A stretch of 64,000 nucleotides of DNA from Candidatus Woesearchaeota archaeon (GCA_019322895.1 JAHWHZ010000001.1:248001-312000); one strand, 5' to 3'. Positions 31,623-40,444 are shown, counted from the first letter of the stretch. The notes: generated by a model from the letters alone, not told the origin. Numbers and translations: made by a program.

Positions 31623-33989
31623 ATGTATTCGAGAAACAAAGAGAATAATAGAAAAAGCCAGCTTATTCTAAATCCTGCGTTTTTTGCAATATTTGGCTCA
31701 AAAAAAACAAAAGAGTCGCTTAAGGAAAAAGAAAAAAAGCTGGAATTGATCAAGCAAGGGCTCAAGGCAAGGGCAAAAGACCTGATCAAGAGGGAAAAGC
31801 AGGTTGCTGCTGCAGAAAAAAAGGCTGCAAAACTGCTTGATGAGCAGGCAATCCTCAAATCCCAGATAAACACCCAAAAAGATCTTCTTAAGTCACTTAA
31901 AAAAGATTATGACACAAAATTTGCAGAGATGCAGAAGGTGCATAAGACAGTCCAGACAAAGCACGGCAGGCTCAAGGCAGCTGAAAAAACAACGCAGTCT
32001 GCAATCAAAGAGCTTGAAAAAAAGGAGAAAGAAATAGTAAAAAGAGAGAAGTCCCTGCAGGAAAAAGAAAGCGAAGTAGCATCCAAAGAAAAAAAGATAT
32101 CAAATCTGATTAAAAGAGCAGGCAAGCTTGAAGAAAAAAACAAGCTGGTTCAGGCAGAAATAGAGGCAAAAGAGCTCAGGCTCAAGGACCTGCAAAAAGA
32201 GCACCGTGAAAAATCTTCAGACATTGCCGCAGTACATAAGGATCTGCAGAAAAAGCAGGAAGAGCACAAAGATATTGATGCAAGCAAGCAAGATATTCTT
32301 AAGAAACTTGATGCAAAGCAAAAAGAGGTTGCTGAGCACGAGCGCTCCTTGAAAGAAAAAGAAAAAGAGACTGCAAAAAAAGAAAAACAGCTCGACAAAG
32401 CGCTTCGCAAGGCAAAAAACCTTGAAGACAAGAATAAAGAGCTGGAATTAGATATTTCTGCGAAGCAGCTCCGCTTGTCAGCGCTTAAAAAAGAAATAAA
32501 AGAGCATGTCTCTAAGAGAGATGAAGAACTAAGAGGATTAAAAGCAGAGGCAGAAAAAGCATTCAAGATAAAGAAAAGAGACCTCGAGGCCCTGAAAAAA
32601 GAAGAAGCAATAGTCAGGACCAAGAAAAAAGAATTGCATCATTTCATAGAGACCCAGAAAAATGCTATTGAAAAAGACATCCAGAAGTTTGATGCAAGAA
32701 AAAAGCAGATAGAGCATGCCAGGAAACTGCTTGATGCAAGAGAAAAGACAATTCATGAAAAAGACCTGAAAGTCAGGAAAAGAGCGACAGAAGCAGAGCA
32801 TCTTGAAAGCCTGAAAAAACAGATAAGCAAATCAATTGAGGACAAGAAAAGGCTTGCCAGTGAATTAAAAGAGCGCATAAAAGAGCAAAGCAAAAAACTG
32901 GAGCAATTGAAGAAAACATCTATTGCCGTGCACAAGGAAGAAGTGAAGCTTGCAAAACAGAAACAAGATCTTGACAAGAAAAAGAGGAAGTTTGATGCTG
33001 CTGATAAAGAATTAAGAAGGCGCGAAAAGAAGTGGGCAGAGCATGATGCTGCATTAAAGCTTGCAGTCAACAGGCTGATTGATGAGAAAAAGAATCTTGA
33101 GACTGAGATAGACGCTAAAAAATCAGAGCTTGAAGAGATGCGCAAGGAATGGGACATTAAGGAAGCTGCGCTGAGAAGAGCCGCCCAGGAGATAAAAGCG
33201 CAAAAAGGGTCTGTCAAGGCGCTTGTTGAAAAAGATGTTTCTATATTATCTGAAAAAGAAAAAGAGCTTGTTAAAACTGTGAAGATGCTTGAAAAAGACA
33301 AGACAAGGCTCATGAAAGAAGAAAAGTCAGTCATTGCAAAAGTCAATAAGCTGGATAAGGCTACAAAGAAATTTGAAAGAGAGAAAAAAGATATTGCAGA
33401 CAAGGAGCGCGTTGCTGCAAAGCTTCTGCGCTATGTTGAGACAGAAAAGAAAAAGCTTGAAAATCAGAAGCAGAAGATTGCAAGAGTCAAGGAGCTTAAG
33501 GAAAACCTGCCTGCTCTTGAAAGGCATTATTTCAAATTAGTGAAGCAGGCAAAGAAAGAAGAGGCCAAGTTAATGGGAGGCGCGCGCTTGGCAAGGCCTA
33601 TCAAGAAAAGGCTTGCTATGAAGGAAAGAGAGCTGAGGGCGCGTGAAAGAGGCATTGAAAAAGGTGTTGAGTTTCTTGAAGAAAGAGAACGAGAATTAGA
33701 AGACCTGCGGGCAATGAAAGAAGAGGCATTTGAAGACTACCTTGAGGCAGAAGTTAAAACAGCTAAAAGGATTGCGCCGGCTAGAAGAGAAAAATATCCA
33801 GAGATAAGAAAAAAGCTTGAGCAGGCAAGAAAAGGTATTCTTTCTGGTGATATTGATTCTGCAATAAGAAGGGTTGCTGAGGCCGAGGTATTGATGAATA
33901 AGTTCAAGCTTAAGGCAGAAGAAAGAAAACCATTTAGTTACGATTTAAGATATATCAAGGCAAGCATCAAATTAGCTGAGCTTGGTTGA
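31623..33989 (+). CDS. Long coiled-coil protein, 788 residues
   Basis: After about 35 residues, nearly the whole length (about 35-740) is Lys/Glu-rich heptad-type coiled coil with repeated KEKEK, LKKE and EKEL segments. No Walker motifs or membrane helices are seen, so it is not an SMC. A short C-terminal region (about 720-788; EIRKKLEQARKGILSGDIDSAIRRVAEAEVLMNKF) looks like a helical hairpin. It could be a cytoskeletal or spacer protein. ATG 31623 follows GTATATAAATAG by about 27 bases. The end overlaps the convergent rtcA gene by 18 bases. Confidence 0.75.
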   Translation: MYSRNKENNRKSQLILNPAFFAIFGSKKTKESLKEKEKKLELIKQGLKARAKDLIKREKQVAAAEKKAAKLLDEQAILKSQINTQKDLLKSLKKDYDTKFAEMQKVHKTVQTKHGRLKAAEKTTQSAIKELEKKEKEIVKREKSLQEKESEVASKEKKISNLIKRAGKLEEKNKLVQAEIEAKELRLKDLQKEHREKSSDIAAVHKDLQKKQEEHKDIDASKQDILKKLDAKQKEVAEHERSLKEKEKETAKKEKQLDKALRKAKNLEDKNKELELDISAKQLRLSALKKEIKEHVSKRDEELRGLKAEAEKAFKIKKRDLEALKKEEAIVRTKKKELHHFIETQKNAIEKDIQKFDARKKQIEHARKLLDAREKTIHEKDLKVRKRATEAEHLESLKKQISKSIEDKKRLASELKERIKEQSKKLEQLKKTSIAVHKEEVKLAKQKQDLDKKKRKFDAADKELRRREKKWAEHDAALKLAVNRLIDEKKNLETEIDAKKSELEEMRKEWDIKEAALRRAAQEIKAQKGSVKALVEKDVSILSEKEKELVKTVKMLEKDKTRLMKEEKSVIAKVNKLDKATKKFEREKKDIADKERVAAKLLRYVETEKKKLENQKQKIARVKELKENLPALERHYFKLVKQAKKEEAKLMGGARLARPIKKRLAMKERELRARERGIEKGVEFLEERERELEDLRAMKEEAFEDYLEAEVKTAKRIAPARREKYPEIRKKLEQARKGILSGDIDSAIRRVAEAEVLMNKFKLKAEERKPFSYDLRYIKASIKLAELG

Positions 33990-35072
33990 GATTATATTGT
34001 TCTTTTCATCTACTTTGAATAATTTGCCGAGAAATTGTTCTACAACATAGATATTTGTTATTGTGTGCTGCGTAAGCTCAGATGCTTTGATAGTGCTTGG
34101 GCAAAAAAGAGCCATCCAAGGCATAAGATTGTCTGCAAGGTGCGAGTCAATAGGTGCTTTTGATTCTATTTGTTTTATCAGTGCTTTTGCTGCCTCTTCT
34201 CCCACTTTCTCGCTTGGCTTTCCTCTTTCTCCCAGTGAATCTGCGCCAAGTATTATTGGATTTATTAAATCCAGGTCTTCTTTTTGTTTTGAGAACAAGG
34301 CCCACAGCGTGATTCCTGAGCCAGGAGAGAAAGTGTCGCAGTATTCTGTCCGTATTGTCACAGGCACTTCATACTTGTTTAGCAGGAATCTTGCTGCTTT
34401 TGCCTGTCTCTCTGCCACTTGTGCATTTTCCAGGGATTTAGAGGCATGTGAAACGCCTCTTATCTGGATTAGATTATATTGTTCTGTTGTGTTTATGCCT
34501 TCTTGTTTTCTTATCTCTTCCAGGAATGTTTTGAAATCAGGATAATCTGCAAGCTTGAACTTCGGCTTTATTGTGATTTCTACTTCTCCGCCTCCTTTTG
34601 GGAAATAGCCTCTTCTGGTAAGCTTTACATCAATCTTTTCGCAGAATTTTCGTATGTGCGGGATAAACACTTCTTGAAAGTATTCTATTGGCATTGACCA
34701 TTTGACGTTTGTCCCGCCTTTTAGCTTTAGCTTCACCTTCTTGTCTGCAAAAAAGCAAGGAAGCAGCAATGCCTGCATAAGCAGGCTTATGGAGCCTGCG
34801 GTTCCTATATCTATCTCAATTGTTTTGCCTTGGATCTTTCCAGGTTCGTACTTTAAATCACTGGAACCAATCTCTGCACCTTCTGCTTTTGCATTGCACA
34901 GTTTTTCAAGTGCTTTTATGCAAAAAAGGTGCTGCGGCTTTATTCCTGCATCTTTTCTTCCTACACGTATCTTGTCAACCTCAAAAGGAATCTGCGTTAT
35001 TGTAGAAAAAGCAAGAGCAGTTCTTACTATCTGTCCGCCGCCTTCTTTATAGCTTCCATCTATATGTATCAT
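33972..35072 (-). CDS. rtcA: RNA 3'-terminal phosphate cyclase
   Basis: 366 residues. RtcA converts RNA 3'-phosphate to a 2',3'-cyclic phosphate through adenylylation of an active-site His. Signatures: GSYKEGGGQIVRTALA at the start, GTAGSISLLMQALLLP, RRGYFPKGGGEVEI, GERGKPSEKVGEEAA, HLADNLMPWMALF and the catalytic His in LTQHTITNIYVVEQFLG (about 336-352). The protein is complete. In archaea it may join tRNA intron processing and RNA repair, relevant given the many interrupted tRNAs here. Confidence 0.94.
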   Translation of the reverse strand: MIHIDGSYKEGGGQIVRTALAFSTITQIPFEVDKIRVGRKDAGIKPQHLFCIKALEKLCNAKAEGAEIGSSDLKYEPGKIQGKTIEIDIGTAGSISLLMQALLLPCFFADKKVKLKLKGGTNVKWSMPIEYFQEVFIPHIRKFCEKIDVKLTRRGYFPKGGGEVEITIKPKFKLADYPDFKTFLEEIRKQEGINTTEQYNLIQIRGVSHASKSLENAQVAERQAKAARFLLNKYEVPVTIRTEYCDTFSPGSGITLWALFSKQKEDLDLINPIILGADSLGERGKPSEKVGEEAAKALIKQIESKAPIDSHLADNLMPWMALFCPSTIKASELTQHTITNIYVVEQFLGKLFKVDEKNNIISTKLS

Positions 35073-35112
35073 AAATTAGAAAAAAAAGAAGTCCAATATA
35101 TAAAAATTTGTT

Positions 35113-35394
35113 TTAAATCTCTAGATTGTCCAGCTCTGCAAGTTCCTTGTCTAGGTTATCCAGGTCATTCAGGTCAAGGTCTGCAGTTATGTCATCAATC
35201 TCAACAACTTCGCTGTCAACTGATGCGATATCTTGTTCTGCAGAAGTATCTTCAGCTACTGGCTCTTGTGGCGCAGCTTCAGGCTTTGTTTCTTTTGCTG
35301 GAATCTTTTCTGGTGCTTTTTCTTTTGGTGCACAAGCAACTACCAATAACATGGTCGCAAGCAGTATACCCAAAATCATCATGTTTCTTCTCAT
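35113..35394 (-). CDS. Short acidic lipoprotein
   Basis: 93 residues: signal with lipobox-like LLVVACAPKE (Cys about 21), a Pro/Lys/Glu-rich spacer, and a very acidic Asp/Leu-rich end (DLDLNDLDNLDKELAELDN). No known domain. ATG 35394 is preferred; the in-frame GTG at 35403 forms part of the AGGTGA ribosome binding site. It may be a lipid-anchored surface spacer. It lies upstream of rtcA in the same direction, 41 bases from its start. Confidence 0.7.
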   Translation of the reverse strand: MRRNMMILGILLATMLLVVACAPKEKAPEKIPAKETKPEAAPQEPVAEDTSAEQDIASVDSEVVEIDDITADLDLNDLDNLDKELAELDNLEI

Positions 35395-35468
35395 ATGTTT
35401 CACCTGCCCATTGTTTTTGCAAATTACTATTTAAAGCTTTCTTTAAAGAAAATAAAAAAAGAAGAAAT

Positions 35469-36620
35469 TTATTCTTCTGTTACGTTTACATCCTCGTAAA
35501 CTGCTTCTGGAGTTGGCTCTACTTCTTCTCCTGCTTCTGCTTCTTCTGAATCGGTCGCAGCTTCTTCTGTCTCTTCACCAGTTTCCTCAGCTTCCTCTAC
35601 TGCAGGCTCTTCAGCTTCATCTTCTGATGATGCTAGAGCTTCTGATCCGCCTTTTATTGCCTTGATAGCCCGCACAATCTCCTTAAGAGTTTTGTGTGTT
35701 TCTCTCAGTGCCTGATGTGCTTCTTTAGTTGCTTCAACTGCTTCCTGGATTTTGTTTTCCTGGTACAGTTGTCTTGCCTTGTCTCTTGCTTCTTTCGCTT
35801 TTTCTAGCTCTGCATCAAAGTCATCTAATAGCGGCGTGATTTGGGATGTGTCTTTTCCAGCATTATCCAGCCTCTCAACGATCTTATGAAGCTTTCTTTT
35901 AAGATTGCCAAGGCGAACGCTTATTGCATGGATTTTTCCGTTTGCAACGCGGCCAACACCTTTCTTGATTGTGTGCCTAAGCTCTTTCCAGGACTCCTTG
36001 ATTATTTTAGCAGCTTCAACATAGTCTTCTTTTGTGCTGTTTTCATCAAGACCCTCTATTGTTTCAAGAGCGCCTGCAATCTCTTCTGCTTTTTCATCAA
36101 GGTCTGATAAGAGTTCAGATTTCTGTTCTTCATCCAGGTTTGAATTCTCAACTCTTTCCTTTGTCTTGGAAATCATAGCAAGAACATGCTCTGCAATATT
36201 TATCAGATATCTTTTTGTCTGTGTTCTTGTATCTTTTCTCAGTTCCTTACAATCTTCTGTCTCGCTGTCTTTGCATGCAGCAAGTCTTTCTTTTCTTTCT
36301 TGTATTTTTTGCCTTGCCTCTTGATGATTTGCCTTTACTTCAACTCTCTTTTCTTTGGCTTTAGCAAGACGCTCGCGCATTATTTCTTTGTTCTTCTTGT
36401 ATTTCTCCCTTGCGACAGTGTATCGCTCTCTCAGATTCTTTGCTTTTTCTTTTACAGCATCTACTTTCATCTGCCTAGCTTCCTTGCTTTTGGCTTTATA
36501 TAGTGTTGGTGTTGGAGTTGTTTCATTATCTCCTGTGTTGTCGAGTTCTACAGCAAATGCCGCAGGCACAAGACTTACTAAAAAAATGGCCATCATGAAC
36601 AAACACATTATTTTTTTCAT
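35469..36620 (-). CDS. Secreted alpha-helical protein with acidic tail
   Basis: 383 residues: a signal peptide (MKKIMCLFMMAIFLVSLVPAAFA, cleavage likely after AFA), a Thr-rich junction, then long charged helices (about 40-310) predicted to form coiled coil, and a Glu-rich low-complexity tail (about 325-383). Two Cys (AACKDSETEDCKE) could form a disulfide. No enzyme motif. Start ATG 36620 follows GGGAGGCAAAA. The 5' leader contains a terminator-like hairpin. Probably an envelope or extracellular structural protein. Confidence 0.75.
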   Translation of the reverse strand: MKKIMCLFMMAIFLVSLVPAAFAVELDNTGDNETTPTPTLYKAKSKEARQMKVDAVKEKAKNLRERYTVAREKYKKNKEIMRERLAKAKEKRVEVKANHQEARQKIQERKERLAACKDSETEDCKELRKDTRTQTKRYLINIAEHVLAMISKTKERVENSNLDEEQKSELLSDLDEKAEEIAGALETIEGLDENSTKEDYVEAAKIIKESWKELRHTIKKGVGRVANGKIHAISVRLGNLKRKLHKIVERLDNAGKDTSQITPLLDDFDAELEKAKEARDKARQLYQENKIQEAVEATKEAHQALRETHKTLKEIVRAIKAIKGGSEALASSEDEAEEPAVEEAEETGEETEEAATDSEEAEAGEEVEPTPEAVYEDVNVTEE

Positions 36621-36640
36621 TTTTGCCTCCCAAACACATC

Positions 36641-36690
36641 AGCCATCTAAAAAATAAAAAATTAGTGCGCAGGCAGCTCGCCTCTCGCAC
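36641..36690 (-). promoter_or_regulatory. Terminator-like hairpin in the leader of the secreted helical protein
   Basis: On the minus strand GTGCG and AGGC pair with GCCT and CGCAC (36665-36690), followed by TAATTTTTTATTTTTT. It lies between a likely promoter (TTTATAAAG near 36740) and the ATG at 36620, which resembles an attenuator. Confidence 0.4.
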
Positions 36691-36870
36691 CAATAAAGAT
36701 AGCCATTTTTTGTGTTTGTAAGGATTATATGGTGTATTTTCTTTATAAAGACTCTTTTTCAGGCCTTAAATTAAAGCTTTATTTGAGCGTTTAAAACTTT
36801 ATGAAGGTCTAAACGGCCTTTTCTTACTTTACGCAAGGTTTTTAAAGTGCCAGCATCTATTCTTCGAAAT

Positions 36871-37569
36871 ATGAAGCTTAGAAGCATTATACTGCCTGTT
36901 TTGCTCATACTTGCAGCAAACATGGTTTTTGCAGCAAACATACAAGGCAGTATATATGATATTGAGCTGAATGAGCTCAGTGATGTGATTGTTGAGATAG
37001 ACACGACACCAAAACAGTCTTTTGTTGCAAAAGATGGCAGGTATTCTTTTGATGTTCCTTTAGGAGATTACATAATTCTTGCAAAAAATGGGCAGGGCAT
37101 TGCTGAAGAAAAGATAACCATAACAGATGACGGCACATATAATATTGATTTGATACTCTTTCCTGATTTCAGTGAAGAAGAAGAGATTCTTAATGACTCT
37201 GATTTAGAGATAGGTACAGATTATACAGATGTAACTGAAAAGAATTATTCGCGTTATTACCTGCTTGCTTTTGTGCTTGTATTGATTATCATAATCGCAG
37301 TGATACTTCATTACAAGAAAAAACTAGAGACTGGACTGAAAAAAGAATTGAAGGAGATTAAAAAGACAACAAAAGAGGATCTTGAAGCAGACCTCAAGGA
37401 ATTGATTTCTTTTATCAAGAAAGAAGGCGGAAGAACTACGCAGAAAGATATCCGCAGGAATTTCCCACAGTCAGAGGCAAAGATTTCCTTAATGATTGCA
37501 GAGCTTGAGCACAAAGGAAAGATAAAGAAGATAAAAAAAGGAAGAGGGAATATAATCATCCTTATTTAA
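36871..37569 (+). CDS. Membrane-spanning regulator: exported domain, TM helix, cytoplasmic wHTH
   Basis: 232 residues: a signal sequence (LRSIILPVLLILAANMVFAA), an exported beta-sandwich like carboxypeptidase regulatory or Ig-like domains (about 23-95; IQGSIYDIELNELSDVIVEID and GRYSFDVPLGDYII), a membrane helix (about 133-150), a charged coiled stretch, and a C-terminal winged helix (about 180-232; GGRTTQKDIRRNFPQSEAKISLMIAELEHKGKIKKIKKG). The design suggests an outside signal passed to a DNA-binding domain. ATG 36871 lies about 27 bases after TTTTTAAAG. The ligand is unknown. Confidence 0.8.
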   Translation: MKLRSIILPVLLILAANMVFAANIQGSIYDIELNELSDVIVEIDTTPKQSFVAKDGRYSFDVPLGDYIILAKNGQGIAEEKITITDDGTYNIDLILFPDFSEEEEILNDSDLEIGTDYTDVTEKNYSRYYLLAFVLVLIIIIAVILHYKKKLETGLKKELKEIKKTTKEDLEADLKELISFIKKEGGRTTQKDIRRNFPQSEAKISLMIAELEHKGKIKKIKKGRGNIIILI

Positions 37570-37662
37570 GCATAGCACCTGGCGTGCAATGTAGGAAATA
37601 AGCGAAATAGAGCGGCTCGATTAAACATGCGAGAAAATCTTAATGCAAAGCGTGCTATGCTT
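37568..37662 (+). ncRNA. Structured intergenic element, copy B
   Basis: AAGCATAGCAC (37568-37578) pairs with GTGCTATGCTT (37652-37662), a perfect 11-bp closing stem. After the 5' arm comes CTGGCGTGC, before the 3' arm GCAAAGC, and an inner CTCG/CGAG hairpin sits near 37616. It fills the space between two convergent genes: the stop codons of both the wHTH membrane regulator and NMD3 lie in its two arms. Much of the middle matches copy C. Confidence 0.6.
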
Positions 37663-38116
37663 CTTTAACGTATCGTTCTAATATTTCTGGTTTCCAGCGC
37701 TCTTTTTTGCCTGTTGTGAGGTTTTTAACACTGACTTGCTTGCTGATGTCTGTTATTTTCAATTGTTCGCCGTCAACTTCTATGATATCTCCTCTCTTGA
37801 AATTAAGGCATCTGAAAAGAACTGTTCCGCGGTATAGTAGCTTGCTTGTTACTTTGTGCTGTGTATGCAGTTTTTTGCTGGTCTTTAGTATGCCCACAAA
37901 TCTTTTCTTCAGCTTGTTTCCCAGGTCCAGTATAAATTTGTTTGAGGACATCCAGAAATCTATTCCATTCCTCACTTTCTTCTCTTTTGCAACCCAGACA
38001 TGCTTGTCCTGCCGTATCTTCTTCCTCACATAATTGATTACTTCGGGCGTTGGATTTCTGAGCTGAAGCTTGCCCTCAAAATACTTGGGCCCTTTTTCTT
38101 CTATTCTTGCGACCAT
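37655..38116 (-). CDS. Short NMD3-family protein lacking the N-terminal zinc region
   Basis: 153 residues matching the central and C-terminal parts of archaeal NMD3, a large-subunit ribosome factor: YFEGKLQLRNPTPEVINYVRKKI, GIDFWMSSNKFILDLGNKLKKRFVGILKTSKKLHTQHKVTSKLLYRGTVLF and the OB-like RGDIIEVDGEQLKITDI. The Cys-rich zinc domains that begin most NMD3 proteins are absent, and the next gene upstream leaves no room for them. Possibly a streamlined form. The last two codons and the stop fall inside element B. Confidence 0.78.
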   Translation of the reverse strand: MVARIEEKGPKYFEGKLQLRNPTPEVINYVRKKIRQDKHVWVAKEKKVRNGIDFWMSSNKFILDLGNKLKKRFVGILKTSKKLHTQHKVTSKLLYRGTVLFRCLNFKRGDIIEVDGEQLKITDISKQVSVKNLTTGKKERWKPEILERYVKEA

Positions 38117-38195
38117 GCATTGATATTCATATTTAGTATATATAAAGTTTATCTAAAAAGAAACCTTTTTAAAGCACTCACATTCATAAAGCAAT

Positions 38196-38819
38196 ATGGA
38201 AATAAAGAAGTTCCTGAAGGCAGTCTGGCACTTTATTTGGGTAGAAGACAGCTGGCTTAGCTGGATTGTGAATGTGATTCTTGCTTTTATCATAATCAAG
38301 TTCTTGGTTTATCCTGGCCTTGGTTTTGCGCTGGGAACAAGCCATCCGATTGTTGCAGTTGTGTCAAACAGCATGGAGCATTCTGTTGGCTTTGATGACT
38401 GGTGGGACCAGCCCAGCTGCTGTGCTGATGGCGGCTGCAAAGAAAAGATAAGCCAGGGGCAGCTTTTGACAGAAAAAGGTATAAGCAAAACAGAGTTCAG
38501 TGATTTTTCTTTCACAAGCGGTTTCAATAAAGGGGACATCATGATATTGTACAGCCCTAAAAACCTGAAAATAGGGGATGTGCTGACTTTCAGTGTTCAG
38601 GGCCGCTCTGATCCAATCATTCACAGGGTAATTGCTGTCAAAGAGCAAGGCGGAAAAAAATACTTTCAGACAAAAGGAGACAATAACTGCGGTTCAGCTG
38701 ATTTTGAAAAAGCAGTTACAGAAGATAGGTTTATAGGCAAGGCGGTCTGGAGAGTTCCTTTGCTTGGCTGGATAAAGATTGGATTTGTGTGGCTGTTGAA
38801 GCTTGTAGGTATAATGTAA
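38196..38819 (+). CDS. Signal peptidase I, archaeal type
   Basis: 207 residues. It cleaves signal peptides of exported proteins at the outer membrane face. A membrane helix (about 21-38) precedes the active-site Ser59 in VVSNSMEHS; His143 in [10 protein letters not shown] replaces the bacterial Lys, and Asp162 in TKGDNN completes the ER-type Ser-His-Asp set. A Cys-rich insert ([10 protein letters not shown]) lies between. A second hydrophobic helix ends the protein. TTTTTAAAG lies about 26 bases before the ATG. Confidence 0.93.
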   Translation: MEIKKFLKAVWHFIWVEDSWLSWIVNVILAFIIIKFLVYPGLGFALGTSHPIVAVVSNSMEHSVGFDDWWDQPSCCADGGCKEKISQGQLLTEKGISKTEFSDFSFTSGFNKGDIMILYSPKNLKIGDVLTFSVQGRSDPIIHRVIAVKEQGGKKYFQTKGDNNCGSADFEKAVTEDRFIGKAVWRVPLLGWIKIGFVWLLKLVGIM

Positions 38820-38820
38820 A

Positions 38821-39135
38821 ATGTTGTTTTGCAAGAAATGCGGCGGCATAATGATGCCGAAAAAAGATAATGGCAAGACCTTTTTGGTTTGTCCTAAATG
38901 TGGATATAAGACTGGTGCAAAAGGGGCAGTGATTTCTGAGAAGTGCAAGTCAAAAGATGACTGTATTGAGGTTGTTGAAAAGATAGAGACAAGGCCTTTG
39001 GTTGATGAGGAATGCCCTAAATGCAAGCACAAGAAAGCAAGAAGCTGGGAAAAGCAGATGAGAGCAGCAGATGAGCCGCCTACAAGATTCTATGAATGCG
39101 AAAAATGCAAGCATATCTGGCGAGAGCAGTCATGA
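38821..39135 (+). CDS. tfs: Transcription factor S (TFS), RNA cleavage factor
   Basis: 104-residue archaeal TFIIS homolog that stimulates transcript cleavage by stalled RNA polymerase. An N-terminal zinc ribbon (FCKKCGGIM...CPKCGY), a linker, and a C-terminal ribbon ([37 protein letters not shown]) with the acidic catalytic pair in AADEPPT. It begins one base after the signal peptidase stop and overlaps the next gene by ATGA. It confirms archaeal-type transcription in the same organism that encodes the sigma-70 factor. Confidence 0.96.
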   Translation: MLFCKKCGGIMMPKKDNGKTFLVCPKCGYKTGAKGAVISEKCKSKDDCIEVVEKIETRPLVDEECPKCKHKKARSWEKQMRAADEPPTRFYECEKCKHIWREQS

Positions 39136-39374
39136 ATATTGAAAAATATATCAAAAACAATTCTTTGAAGATTCTTGTCAAGCCAAACAGCAAGAAAAAT
39201 GAGATCCTTGGCTATGATGAAAACAGGAAAGCTGTAAAAGTGGCAATTGCAGCTCAGGCAGAGAAAGGCAAAGCAAATTTAGAGGTAATCAAATTTTTTT
39301 CTAAATTATTAGGAAAGCAAGTCAGGATAAAAAGCGGTCTGGCAAGCAAGGAAAAGCTTTTGAAACTGCCGTAA
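39132..39374 (+). CDS. DUF167 (YggU-like) protein
   Basis: 80 residues of the DUF167 family: [50 protein letters not shown], ending with the conserved [11 protein letters not shown]. Small alpha-beta proteins of unknown function found in all domains. ATG 39132 overlaps the TFS stop, so the two are likely co-translated. Confidence 0.85.
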   Translation: MNIEKYIKNNSLKILVKPNSKKNEILGYDENRKAVKVAIAAQAEKGKANLEVIKFFSKLLGKQVRIKSGLASKEKLLKLP

Positions 39375-39429
39375 TTCTTCCGGAAATTTCTGGCAAACAC
39401 ATATAAAGAATAAAATCAGTTATTCTGAT

Positions 39430-39663
39430 ATGTCTGAAGTTAATTTCATCGTGATTAAAGGAGAAAATCTTTATTTTGCAAAAGCGCATTACAGGAAAAT
39501 CATTGAAGCAGTCAAGAATCCTGAAAAATTCAAGAAATTGCTGAAAAGCAGGCATTATCTTGATGCAGGCTATCTTATTCTTGATTTCAATAACCAGACC
39601 ATAATCAACTGCCAGACTGCTTCTGCCTTGCCAAAGCACAAGTTTGGGATTGTTTCAATTTAG
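39430..39663 (+). CDS. Hypothetical 77-residue protein
   Basis: No family recognised. A compact protein without signal or membrane helix: NFIVIKGENLYFAKAHYRKIIEAVKNPEKFKKLLKSRHYLDAGYLILDFNNQTIINCQTASAL. ACATATAAAG lies about 25 bases before the ATG, which supports a real leaderless gene. It is followed directly by element E on the opposite strand. Confidence 0.55.
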   Translation: MSEVNFIVIKGENLYFAKAHYRKIIEAVKNPEKFKKLLKSRHYLDAGYLILDFNNQTIINCQTASALPKHKFGIVSI

Positions 39664-39665
39664 GT

Positions 39666-39756
39666 CAATGCCGCGCTACGTTTTGCTTTTAGAACCACTT
39701 GTTTATCAGATTCATCAGATATCGCTTAGCCATTGAGGACTCCGCAGGCGGCATTG
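39666..39756 (-). ncRNA. Structured intergenic element, copy E (minus strand)
   Basis: CAATGCCGC (minus-strand 5' arm, from 39756) pairs with GCGGCATTG (to 39666), 9 bp. The arm sequence differs from copies A-C, but the flanking inner motifs are shared: CCTGCGGAG after the 5' arm (CCTGCGAAG in copy A) and AGCAAAACGTAGC before the 3' arm. A changed yet still paired stem is the strongest sign of conserved structure. It lies between the 77-residue gene and the NUDIX gene. Confidence 0.55.
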
Positions 39757-39806
39757 TTTAGAAAAACTTAAATAAAAGCTGTATTCTCATATTTTTGGGT
39801 GGTAAT

Positions 39807-40442
39807 TTGGATAAGATGGAGAAAGATGTTTTGGTTATTAGCAGAAAAATACTTTTTGATGCAGAAAAAGACAAGTTTCAGGGCTTTAAGGCTCATTCTG
39901 ATATTGATTTCCACTCAAGGATTATCAAAGGATGCAAATACATGAAGAGAGGCATTGCTGAAGAAGACGAGACTCATAAGCAGCCTATTGGCTATGTCTT
40001 GATTGCCAATCCTAAGACAAAGAAAATATATGCCTACAAGCGCGCAAGCGCAGGCAAGGATTACACTGAAAAACGCCTGCAGAACAAATGGTCTGTCGGC
40101 ATTGGCGGACACATAGACAGGACAGAAGAATCTGCTCAAGACCCTATCCACACAAGCATGCTGAGAGAGCTTTCTGAAGAAGTTAAAATAGGCCAATACT
40201 CACTAAAAGTCCTGGGATATCTCAATGATGACAGTGATTCTGTCGGCAGGGTGCATTTTGGCATTGTTTATCTTGCCTTGACAGAATCAGATGTTTCCCC
40301 CGGCGATGCAGAATCTGTCTTTGGCGAGATGAAGACAATGGAAGAGATAAAACAGATAAGAAATTCTCCTGATGCTACTCTTGAAGGCTGGTCTGAGATT
40401 GCTATTGATTTTCTGGAGAAGAATTTGTCGGAGATAGTTTGA
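39807..40442 (+). CDS. NUDIX-family hydrolase
   Basis: About 211 residues with a NUDIX domain: YVLIANPKTKKIYAYKRASAGKDYTEKRLQNKWSVGIGGHID, then LRELSEEV carrying the catalytic glutamates after a short insert, and HFGIVYLALTESDV. It resembles a group of long NUDIX phosphoesterases of unknown substrate. The start is uncertain: TTG 39807 and ATG 39816 both follow GGGTGGTAA. Confidence 0.8.
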   Translation: MDKMEKDVLVISRKILFDAEKDKFQGFKAHSDIDFHSRIIKGCKYMKRGIAEEDETHKQPIGYVLIANPKTKKIYAYKRASAGKDYTEKRLQNKWSVGIGGHIDRTEESAQDPIHTSMLRELSEEVKIGQYSLKVLGYLNDDSDSVGRVHFGIVYLALTESDVSPGDAESVFGEMKTMEEIKQIRNSPDATLEGWSEIAIDFLEKNLSEIV

Positions 40443-40444
40443 TA

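Noticed and set aside
31907..33403. Long minus-strand Ser/Phe-rich frames opposite the coiled-coil gene
   Set aside because: Their composition is the antisense of Lys/Glu-rich coding sequence and shows no independent start signals.
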